Below are positions 42,432-48,819 of a stretch of 48,819 bases of DNA, piece by piece. Below the pieces are notes generated by a model. That model saw only the letters and a program-made list of their open reading frames with translations, made no database searches and was not told where the DNA came from. Positions within the stretch are counted from its first letter, which is position 1, and the number at the start of each line of letters is the position of its first letter. Source of the stretch: Paenibacillus sp. A3 (GTDB lineage Bacteria > Bacillota > Bacilli > Paenibacillales > NBRC-103111). The translations under genes were made by a program, and so were the position numbers. The DNA lies in the NCBI RefSeq assembly GCF_001399685.1, contig NZ_JTHN01000032.1:1-48819 (forward strand). The letters run 5' to 3'.

Positions 42432-42465
42432 GGCACGGACTCCGACGAGGCGGTGGATAATGTGC
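42432..42465 (+). repeat. 34-bp stray copy of sigK coding sequence
   Basis: It matches sigK positions 32233-32266 at 32 of 34 bases, in direct orientation, and would encode GTDSDEAVDNV. The flanks do not match sigK. It lies between the MFS stop and the hairpin before xylR. Confidence 0.8.
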
Positions 42466-42494
42466 GGCGAGGCTGCTGTCTCCCGCTTGCCGCG

Positions 42495-42538
42495 GGACGA
42501 TGGCGGGCATTTCAAAAGAATCAATGCCGCCATCGTCC
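42495..42538. terminator. Strong hairpin between convergent MFS and xylR genes
   Basis: GGACGATGGCGGGCATT pairs with AATGCCGCCATCGTCC (16 bp, one bulged G). It probably terminates both genes. Confidence 0.7.
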
Positions 42539-42564
42539 GATGTCCCCCGGCACGGGGCAAACCC

Positions 42565-43767
42565 TTAATCCGACAAAGCCTTCATAGCCGAAAAGAAGCG
42601 GTTGATCGCAATCGATGCGGCGCCGGCGGCCGAGGAATTCATGCCCAGCTTGGCGTAAACGACGCTCATTTTTTGGCGATGGAACGAGAGGCTATGCGAA
42701 TTCAGCGTTTCACGGATGGAATCTGCCATCCATTCGGATGCCAGGGACATGCGGTTCCCGATGACAATAAGCTCGGGATTAAACACATTCACCAGATTCG
42801 TGATGCCGACTCCCAGCCAATGTCCCGTGCTTGCAAATAAATCGATGACCGGACGATTTCCCCGCTTGGCCAGGCTCAGTAAAGTGTTCAGGTTGATTTT
42901 GTCGATTGCCTCGGTGACCTGGATCTTCTCGTCAACGAGCTGAAGGGATTTCGCTTGTTGAAGGAGCGCCTTCTCCGAGGCAAACGTTTCCCAGCACCCG
43001 CGGCTGCCGCACCCGCAGAGGGGCCCGTCCTGCGCCAGGGTCATATGCCCCACTTCGCCGGAGAAGCCGGACACTCCTCGATACAAAGCGTCGTTCAAAA
43101 TAATTCCCGCGCCGATCCCGATCCCGACACTGAGGTATATCATATTCGAGACGGAACGCCCGGCGCCGAATTCCTTCTCGCCCAAAGCCCCGACATTCGC
43201 TTCATTATCAATGGCGATCGGGAGGTTGAATTCCCGCTCTAGCATATCTTGGAGAGGGACGTCCGTCCATCCCAGATTGGGGGCGGACAGCACATTTCCT
43301 TGATCGTCGACCAGACCCGGTACGCCGACGCCGATTCCAATAATGCCGTAGGGAGACGCAGGCGTTTTTTTGATGAGCGAATGAATGCATTTCTTGAGCT
43401 TCTCCGTCACCGTCTCCACGCTCAAATCGATCATTTCGATTTTTTTCTCCTTGACAACGCTTCCGCCCAAATCGGTGACCATCGCCAAAATATAATTCAC
43501 GCCGAGATCGACGCCGATCGCGTAACCGGCCTGCTGATTAAACAGCAGCATCATCGGTTTTCTTCCGCCGCTGGATTCGCCGAGCCCGATTTCGGTGACA
43601 AAATGGCTTTCGATCAATTCGGTGACAAGGGAAGACACCGTCGTTTTATTTAAACCGGTTTTCACGGAGATGTCCGCTCTGGAAATCGGGTAATGATGAC
43701 GAATCGTATCCAGAACAAGGTATTTGTTGATTTTTTTCATCAATTGCAAATCGCCGGTGATTTTCAT
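42565..43767 (-). CDS. xylR: Xylose repressor XylR (ROK family)
   Basis: A 400-residue repressor. The N-terminal winged helix (about 10-75; HHYPISRADISVKTGLNKTT) is followed by a ROK sugar-binding domain (about 85-395) with IGVDLGVNYILAMVTDLGG, the EVGHM motif and the zinc motif CGCGSRGCWET. ATG 43767 sits 5 nt after GGAGG; a TTG four codons upstream is less likely. It is divergent from xylAB with an operator between, the standard Bacillales arrangement. Xylose should release it from DNA. Confidence 0.94.
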   Translation of the reverse strand: MKITGDLQLMKKINKYLVLDTIRHHYPISRADISVKTGLNKTTVSSLVTELIESHFVTEIGLGESSGGRKPMMLLFNQQAGYAIGVDLGVNYILAMVTDLGGSVVKEKKIEMIDLSVETVTEKLKKCIHSLIKKTPASPYGIIGIGVGVPGLVDDQGNVLSAPNLGWTDVPLQDMLEREFNLPIAIDNEANVGALGEKEFGAGRSVSNMIYLSVGIGIGAGIILNDALYRGVSGFSGEVGHMTLAQDGPLCGCGSRGCWETFASEKALLQQAKSLQLVDEKIQVTEAIDKINLNTLLSLAKRGNRPVIDLFASTGHWLGVGITNLVNVFNPELIVIGNRMSLASEWMADSIRETLNSHSLSFHRQKMSVVYAKLGMNSSAAGAASIAINRFFSAMKALSD

Positions 43768-43846
43768 GCCATCCTCCAAAGCCTGCTATTGTCGGTTCTT
43801 TTTCTTTATCATAACACGGATTGCAAAAAATAAAAGATGGACTTAC

Positions 43847-43884
43847 TTTGTCTACTGGACAAACAAAGTGTCCGGTGCTAACAT
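43847..43884 (+). promoter_or_regulatory. xylA promoter with overlapping xyl operator
   Basis: TGGACA (43856-43861) and TAACAT (43879-43884) have a 17-bp spacer. The inverted repeat TTTGTC-TACTG-GACAAA (43847-43863) covers the -35 and overlaps another, GGACA-N7-TGTCC (43857-43873). The TTTGT/ACAAA core matches known xylO sequences. Confidence 0.7.
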
Positions 43885-43922
43885 GAGATTAAGCCACTTT
43901 TCCAACACAGGGAGGAATCGAT

Positions 43923-45236
43923 ATGAGTTATTTCAATACGGTGGGCAAGATTCAGTACGAGGGGAAAGATTCCAAAAATCCGTTGGCGTTCAAGCATTAC
44001 AACAAATCGGAACTCGTGCTTGGCAAAACGCAAGAGGAGCACCTTCGCTTTGCCGTAGCCTACTGGCATACCTTGACAGGCGGGGGCAGCGATCCGTTTG
44101 GCGCCGATACGGCCATCCGCCCTTGGACGAACTACACCGGGTTGGACTTGGCGAAGGTACGCGTCGAGGCGGCCTTTGAATTTTTTGAGAAAATCGGCGC
44201 TCCTTATTTTTGCTTCCATGATCGGGATATTGCGCCCGAAGGCGATTCGCTGAAAGAAACGAATCACAATCTGGATGTGATCGTGGCCTCCATCCAAGAG
44301 CACATGAAAGCGAGCGGGGTGAAGCTGCTGTGGAACACGGCCAATATGTTTACCAATCCGCGATTCGTTCATGGCGCGGCAACGACCTCCAATGCGGACG
44401 TGTACGCGTATGCGGCTGCGCAGGTAAAGAAAGGGCTGGAAACGGCGGTAGAGCTGGGCGCGGAAAATTATGTGTTTTGGGGCGGCCGCGAAGGATACGA
44501 GTCGCTGCTCAATACGGATATGGAGCTTGAACTCGACAATTTGGCGAGATTTTATCATATGGCTGTCGCTTATGCGCAAGAAATCGGCTTTACGGGGCAA
44601 TTTTTGATCGAGCCGAAGCCGAAGGAGCCGACGAAGCACCAGTATGATTTTGACGCGGCGACTACCATTGCTTTCCTGCAAAAATACGGGCTCCAGGATC
44701 ATTTTAAACTGAATCTCGAAGCGAACCACGCGACGCTCGCCGGACACACCTTCGAGCACGAGCTGCGTGTAGCCCGCTTGCACGGCATGCTCGGTTCCAT
44801 CGATGCGAATCAGGGCGATCTGCTGGTTGGCTGGGATACGGATGAATTCCCGACCGATCTGTATGCGGTTACTCTCGCGATGTATGAAATTTTGAAAAAC
44901 GGGGGCCTCGGATCGGGCGGCGTGAACTTCGACGCGAAGGTCAGAAGATCGTCGTTCGAGCCGGAAGATTTGTTCCATGCGCATATTGCGGGAATGGATG
45001 CGTTTGCCAAAGGGTTGAAGGTTGCGGCAAAACTGATCGAGGACCGCTTTTTTGAGAAAATTACGGATGAGCGTTACAGCAGCTTCAAGAGCGGCATCGG
45101 CCTCGACATCGTGTCGGGCAAAGCGGATTTCCGCCAATTAGAGCAGTATGCGCTCGGCAACCCAACCATAAGCAACAAATCCGGCAGACTTGAGCGGATC
45201 AAAGCCGAGCTGAACGAGTATATTTTTTCCTTATAA
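43923..45236 (+). CDS. xylA: Xylose isomerase
   Basis: A 437-residue metal-dependent TIM-barrel isomerase converting xylose to xylulose. The catalytic CFHDRD segment has H99 and D102; [39 protein letters not shown] and [17 protein letters not shown] give the metal ligands. Length and wording are those of class II enzymes. GGGAGG lies 9 nt before the ATG. It is followed by xylB 35 bp downstream and is controlled by XylR through the operator upstream. Confidence 0.97.
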   Translation: MSYFNTVGKIQYEGKDSKNPLAFKHYNKSELVLGKTQEEHLRFAVAYWHTLTGGGSDPFGADTAIRPWTNYTGLDLAKVRVEAAFEFFEKIGAPYFCFHDRDIAPEGDSLKETNHNLDVIVASIQEHMKASGVKLLWNTANMFTNPRFVHGAATTSNADVYAYAAAQVKKGLETAVELGAENYVFWGGREGYESLLNTDMELELDNLARFYHMAVAYAQEIGFTGQFLIEPKPKEPTKHQYDFDAATTIAFLQKYGLQDHFKLNLEANHATLAGHTFEHELRVARLHGMLGSIDANQGDLLVGWDTDEFPTDLYAVTLAMYEILKNGGLGSGGVNFDAKVRRSSFEPEDLFHAHIAGMDAFAKGLKVAAKLIEDRFFEKITDERYSSFKSGIGLDIVSGKADFRQLEQYALGNPTISNKSGRLERIKAELNEYIFSL

Positions 45237-45271
45237 GCGGGGGAACGATCACTCCTTGGGGAGGATAGGGC

Positions 45272-46762
45272 ATGAAATATGTTGTAGGGATTGATTTAGG
45301 CACGGGCTCCGTCAAGGCGCTTCTTGTCGATCAGGAAGGGAAGGTTCGCTGCGAGACGTCGCGGAGCTATCCGTTAAGGCACGAGCAGCCCGGCTACAGC
45401 GAGCAGGAGCCGGAGGCATGGGTAACCCAAACCGTGGACTGTTTGCGCGCGTTGGTGCAGGAATCGGGGGTGGAGCCCAAGGATATCGAAGGGATCAGCT
45501 TTTCAGGACAAATGCATGGCCTGGTGTTGCTGGATGAGCAGGGGCAGGTTCTTCGCCCGGCGATTCTGTGGAATGACACGAGAACGACGGCGCAGTGCAG
45601 AACGATCGAAAGCAAGCTTGGGCCGAGACTGTATCACATTACGAAAAATGCCGCCCTGGAAGGCTTTACGCTTCCGAAAATCATGTGGGTGCAGGAGCAT
45701 GAACCGGAGGTGTTGGGCAAAGCGGCGATGTTCCTGCTCCCCAAAGATTATTTGCGCTATCGTCTGACAGGCAAGCTGCATATGGATATTTCCGATGCGG
45801 CCGGCACGCTGCTGCTCGATGTGATGCGGAAGCAATGGAGCCGGGAGATTTGCTACGCCTTCGGCATCGACATGAGCCTGTGTCCGCAGCTTGCGGAATC
45901 GCTGGATTTGGTCGGCTGCTTGCTGCCGGAAATCGCGGACCGGACGGGGCTTTCGCCGGATACGAAGGTGTATGCGGGAGGAGCCGACAATGCGTGCGGC
46001 GCGGTAGGAGCCGGTATTTTAAGGAAGGGCGACGCTTTGTGCAGCATTGGGACCTCGGGAGTCATCCTGTCCTACGAGGATCAAGAGAAGGATTTCGCGG
46101 GGAACATCCACTTCTTTAACCACTCGCAGCCGGGCGGCTATTATGCGATGGGCGTCACGCTTGCGGCGGGATACAGTCTGGATTGGCTCAAGAAAACAAT
46201 TGCAGCAGGGGAAAGCTATGACGCTTTTCTGGCGAAGGTTTCCGAGATGCCGGCCGGGGCGGGAGGGCTGTTATTTACGCCGTATCTTGTCGGGGAGCGC
46301 ACGCCTCATGCGGATTCGGTAATCAGAGGCAGTTTTATCGGGCTGGACGGCTCGCATCGACGCGAGCACTTGGTGCGGGCCGTGATGGAGGGGATTACGT
46401 TCTCTCTTCATGAGTCGGTCGAGATGTTGAGGGAAGCGGGAGTCGAAGTCGGGACGATCGTCTCCATCGGCGGCGGGGCCAAAAATGAGGTTTGGCTGCA
46501 AATGCAGGCGGATATTTTTCAAGCTCCAGTCGTGAAGCTGAAAAATGAGCAGGGCCCCGCTTTAGGAGCGGCTATGCTTGCCGCGGTCGGCTGCGGCTGG
46601 TTCGGAAGCATAGCGGAGTGCGCAGACCGGTTCGTCGGCTATGACCGGCAGTTCGAACCGGACCCGAAACGTACGGCGGTGTATCAGGACTTATTCGGAA
46701 TTTATCAATCGGTTTACGCAAGCACCCGGGACTTGAATCGGAGATTGCAGGCGTACCGATAA
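45272..46762 (+). CDS. xylB: Xylulokinase
   Basis: A 496-residue FGGY-family kinase that phosphorylates xylulose to xylulose 5-phosphate. The N-terminal ATPase motif is VGIDLGTGSVKALLVD (4-19). SFSGQMHGLVLLDEQGQVLR includes the substrate-contact GQMHG. The C-terminal signature is GGGAKNEVWLQMQADIF. It is second in the xylAB operon, with GGGGAGG before its ATG, and ends about 30 bp before a terminator. No pentose transporter gene is present in the window. Confidence 0.96.
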   Translation: MKYVVGIDLGTGSVKALLVDQEGKVRCETSRSYPLRHEQPGYSEQEPEAWVTQTVDCLRALVQESGVEPKDIEGISFSGQMHGLVLLDEQGQVLRPAILWNDTRTTAQCRTIESKLGPRLYHITKNAALEGFTLPKIMWVQEHEPEVLGKAAMFLLPKDYLRYRLTGKLHMDISDAAGTLLLDVMRKQWSREICYAFGIDMSLCPQLAESLDLVGCLLPEIADRTGLSPDTKVYAGGADNACGAVGAGILRKGDALCSIGTSGVILSYEDQEKDFAGNIHFFNHSQPGGYYAMGVTLAAGYSLDWLKKTIAAGESYDAFLAKVSEMPAGAGGLLFTPYLVGERTPHADSVIRGSFIGLDGSHRREHLVRAVMEGITFSLHESVEMLREAGVEVGTIVSIGGGAKNEVWLQMQADIFQAPVVKLKNEQGPALGAAMLAAVGCGWFGSIAECADRFVGYDRQFEPDPKRTAVYQDLFGIYQSVYASTRDLNRRLQAYR

Positions 46763-46790
46763 TCAAAGCATCATTCAACTGCAAACAAAA

Positions 46791-46827
46791 AAGGGCGGAC
46801 GAATTGGCATTCGGCTTGCCCTTTTTC
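46791..46827 (+). terminator. Terminator of the xylAB operon
   Basis: AAGGGC (46791-46796) pairs with GCCCTT (46818-46823), with further G-U-containing inner pairs, and CTTTTTC follows. Confidence 0.75.
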
Positions 46828-46890
46828 AGTTTGGAAAACTATGGGCCGATAAACAATTTTTATTGCTTTGCTGCCGGTGTGTATTGAATC

Positions 46891-46899
46891 TGCTACAAT
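46891..46899 (+). promoter_or_regulatory. Extended -10 promoter of the sensor kinase relic
   Basis: TG-C-TACAAT, about 37 bp before the ATG. Confidence 0.45.
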
Positions 46900-46935
46900 A
46901 AAGGCGAACATTTGATTTTATGGGAGGCCGGCACC

Positions 46936-47760
46936 ATGATGAAGCGACTCTTCCATCGCTTTCAGAAGAGCCTGAGGTACAAGCTGATGCTTTTGATGGT
47001 GACGATTGCGATTATGCCGTTAATCCTGGTCACCCTTTTTGCGGCGAATACGACCAAGCAATCTTTGAGCCTGGAAGTGATCCGCTCCAACGAATCGAGA
47101 ATGGACTGGGCGGCGAAATATTTGGATGAAAAATTCGATCAGCTGCAGGCGGTGAGCTATTCCCTTCTGCTTGACAAGAGCCTGTTTCCGAATGGAAATG
47201 GGGCAGCAGACAGCGTGAATAGTCCGGATGCGCAAGACACTTATATTCAAGAGAAGCTAAGATCCTTGTACTCATTCGGAACCGAACAGCCAAGTGATGA
47301 TTTTGGACAATCAAGGAAATATGATGTATAACCCTTATGCGAATTCGCAGCAAGAGGCTCTGCCCAATGAAGTATTGAAGAAGGCTGCAGCAAATTCGGA
47401 CGGGCCCGGACACATGGAGCTGAAGCAGGGGTTATTGTTTTACCAGCCCGCCGTATCGGGTCAGCTTCGGATTATCAAGTTTATTCCGATGCATTATTTG
47501 ACGAAAGGCGCTTCGTCCACGCTGAGCTTCAGTTTCTTTACCGCCGTCATATTTATTGTACTGGCTATCTTAGCCGCTATTTTGACCGCTTATTACACAA
47601 CGAAACCGATCATCCGGCTGACGAAATCGATGAAAGCGGTAGAATTCCAAAACTTCGATGTCAGCGTCAGCGGCATACGCAGCGATGAAATCGGCACGCT
47701 GGAGCGGCGGTTTAATTCCATGCTCCAGCGAATCAAAGAGCTGATACAGATTGACTCTTC
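46936..47760 (+). pseudogene. Sensor histidine kinase, frameshifted and truncated before its catalytic domains
   Basis: The N-terminal half of a YesM-type sensor kinase. From ATG 46936 (GGGAGG upstream) there is a first membrane helix (about 18-37; LMLLMVTIAIMPLILVTLFA) and part of an external sensor domain, then a break near 47290-47310. The second frame has the end of the sensor, a second helix (FFTAVIFIVLAILAAILTAY) and a HAMP domain (TTKPIIRLTKSMKAVEFQNF, then GTLERRFNSMLQRIKELIQ). After 47750 the sequence no longer resembles the family and the His-kinase and ATPase domains are absent. In Paenibacillus such kinases sit with an AraC-type response regulator and a sugar ABC transporter; none remain here. 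Confidence 0.82.
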
Positions 47761-47790
47761 TCTGGTATGGATTTCCTTATTCAATACATA

Positions 47791-48198
47791 TTATTTGGCA
47801 ACATTAATAACCAGTGACGTATATCGGACTCCCGCCTTTTTCGTTTTCCAGTAAACCGTGATCTCTGCAAATCCTTCTCCAATGGCATCAAAATATAAAA
47901 CGCTATCCTGCACTCTTATATTGTCCACAACGGATGTATTGTCAGTTCCAATTGCAACATCTTCCCACGAAAACTCAATTTGATCCCCTAGAGGAGCTCC
48001 GCAATAGAACAGCGTTGATCCTGTATCACCGACTTTTAAGTTAAATTCATGCTCAACAGGAATAGAAATATGCTTTGTGCATGCAGATGGCTTAACGTTC
48101 TCTCCGTTGGCTTGCGCTGTAATGACATTGACAGACAATAATGTTGAAACAGCCAATGATAGCGATAGAATGGACTTGCTTACCTTGCTAAGCTTCAT
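47791..48198 (-). CDS. Small secreted protein with an Ig-like fold
   Basis: A 135-residue protein with a Sec signal (residues 1-31, cleavage after AQA) and a short beta-rich mature part containing two cysteines (near 40 and 66) that may pair. The segment VLYFDAIGEGFAEITVYWKT resembles the closing strands of bacterial Ig-like (Big2-type) domains. GGGAGGG is 7 nt before the ATG. It lies at the breakpoint of the sensor kinase, so it may have arrived with the inserted DNA. No precise function can be given. Confidence 0.7.
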   Translation of the reverse strand: MKLSKVSKSILSLSLAVSTLLSVNVITAQANGENVKPSACTKHISIPVEHEFNLKVGDTGSTLFYCGAPLGDQIEFSWEDVAIGTDNTSVVDNIRVQDSVLYFDAIGEGFAEITVYWKTKKAGVRYTSLVINVAK

Positions 48199-48359
48199 TA
48201 AAAATCCCTCCCAAAATCTTTTTCGGAATGTGATTCAATAAGTTCACATTATAGTTAAAAAATACCATTACGGCAAGGCGTTATCAATATATTTCTCTAA
48301 TTTTCATATTATTGTATTAAAGCTAGGTTTAGGATGTAATTATTGGGCGGTGAATAGTG

Positions 48360-48475
48360 TGAAAAAATAAAGTGCCGGACCAGGAAATAAAGTTGTAGAC
48401 TGGCGACGGGGTTAAGCTTACGGGCAGAAGACCTCGTGTGGAAATGTCCCAACTTTTTTAAATTTGGAGCGTCAA
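48360..48475 (+). mobile_element. Possible right end of an IS605-type element (omega-RNA-like relic)
   Basis: The block ACTGGCGACGGGG, then CGGGCAGAAGACCTCG, an imperfect hairpin CCAAC-T-rich-TTTGG and AGCGTCAA resembles the right ends of IS605/IS1341 elements as I remember them, where TCAA is a known cleavage motif in IS608. It lies just upstream of the tnpB at 48660. No tnpB coding sequence is left before it. Confidence 0.35.
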
Positions 48476-48494
48476 ACCTAGGAAGGAGGAAACT

Positions 48495-48578
48495 ATGAGA
48501 CTTCTCAGATATATTTCATTGTTGATTGTATTTATCGTTAAGGCTGAGAAGACTCCCTCTTCGATAAGGGGGAGATGA
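48495..48578 (+). CDS. Possible 27-residue hydrophobic peptide
   Basis: ATG 48495 with an excellent GGAAGGAGG site reads MRLLRYISLLIVFIVKAEK and ends at 48578. A membrane helix is followed by a basic tail. It lies inside an 8-bp inverted repeat (48501-48508 with 48544-48551) in the probable left end of the tnpB element, so coding is uncertain. Confidence 0.3.
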   Translation: MRLLRYISLLIVFIVKAEKTPSSIRGR

Positions 48579-48616
48579 ATCAGCATATCTATCTTGTATA
48601 CGAATGCGAACATATG

Positions 48617-48625
48617 TGCTATAAT
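48617..48625 (+). promoter_or_regulatory. Extended -10 promoter of tnpB
   Basis: TG-C-TATAAT is a perfect extended -10, 35 bp before the tnpB ATG. Confidence 0.55.
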
Positions 48626-48659
48626 TGTCATAAAATCACCAAAAGAGGTAAATTTCCGC

Positions 48660-48819
48660 ATGTTGCATCATAAAGCTTTTCGCTTTCGCATCTACCCTAC
48701 GGAGGAGCAAACGACGCTGATCCACCAGATGTTTGGATGCGCTCGCTTTGTCTTTAACCACTTTCTTGCGAGGTGGAACGACACCTTCCAAGAAACAGGT
48801 AGAGGCTTGTCTTACCAGA
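48660..48819 (+). CDS. tnpB: TnpB / OrfB of an IS605-family element, 5' part only
   Basis: The first 53 residues of a TnpB protein, an RNA-guided nuclease of IS200/IS605-type elements and ancestor of Cas12. KAFRFRIYPTEEQTTLIHQM (5-24) followed by FGCARFVFNHFLARW is the conserved N-terminal OrfB helix-turn-helix region. AGAGG precedes the ATG. The gene runs off the right edge, so integrity and the RuvC residues cannot be judged. No tnpA is visible upstream in this window; a stand-alone IS1341-type element is possible. Confidence 0.88.
   Translation, partial: MLHHKAFRFRIYPTEEQTTLIHQMFGCARFVFNHFLARWNDTFQETGRGLSYQ

Noticed and set aside
32233..42465. The sigK-to-repeat interval as a complete integrative element
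   Set aside because: No integrase, recombinase, phage or conjugation gene lies inside and the sequence beyond the right copy does not continue as sigK. Only the repeat itself is reported.
43878..45137. Minus-strand 419-codon frame opposite xylA
   Set aside because: It is a shadow of the highly conserved xylA frame.

Overview
The window looks like chromosomal DNA from a spore-forming, moderately GC-rich Bacillales bacterium, most likely Paenibacillus or a close relative. The evidence is an uninterrupted sporulation sigma factor sigK behind a SigK-type promoter, strong AGGAGG-type ribosome binding sites with frequent GTG/TTG starts, an S-layer-anchored multidomain exoenzyme with three C-terminal SLH repeats, a beta-propeller phytase, and a XylR(ROK)-xylAB locus. 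The genus is an inference from gene content, not from a database search.

Layout. 1-2320: decayed bacillopeptidase F-like protease on the minus strand, running off the left edge. 2400-7490: a TetR-controlled operon of a HlyD-type adaptor, an ABC-2 permease and a 615-residue secreted protein, with no ATPase gene. 7577-8631: a frameshifted small ORF and a ChbG/YdjC-type deacetylase. 8716-12042: GH4 phospho-glucosidase and BadF-type sugar kinase, divergent from a GntR/UTRA regulator, with twin ATTTGT-N4-ACAAAT operators between them. 12116-17969: housekeeping and unknown genes (AraC regulator, SRPBCC protein, small membrane protein, acyltransferase, unknown protein with a basic tail, HAD phosphatase, DUF429 protein). 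18083-18600: Fur-box promoter and short flavodoxin. 18873-22784: second HAD phosphatase, acyl-CoA ligase, arginase. 22822-23400: heavily deleted rocD relic. 23595-29052: secreted serine hydrolase and a 1280-residue exoprotein with two beta-helix domains.

29165-31520 is the most unusual stretch. It holds an Hfq-like protein with an altered Sm2 motif, a degenerate second copy of it, a holin-like type I toxin with a predicted antisense RNA, another tiny membrane peptide, and a phytase. Then come sigK (31786-32487), a micro-ORF and hairpin region, and a 1765-residue S-layer metallophosphoesterase (32820-38117). Next are a YcgR/YcgQ-type permease pair, a TetR-MFS efflux pair with palindromic operators, a 34-bp stray copy of sigK sequence (42432-42465), and the xylose operon. 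A sensor kinase truncated before its catalytic domains, a small secreted protein and an IS605-type tnpB with what may be an older element end close the window.

Themes: extracellular polymer and phosphate scavenging (protease, beta-helix protein, phytase, phosphoesterase, GH4, xylose catabolism), one-component regulators beside their targets, and gene decay (bpr, rocD, second hfq copy, sensor kinase, small ORF at 7577). Several lesions are one-base changes in A/T runs, so part of the apparent decay could be sequencing error. Large internal deletions in rocD cannot be explained that way.
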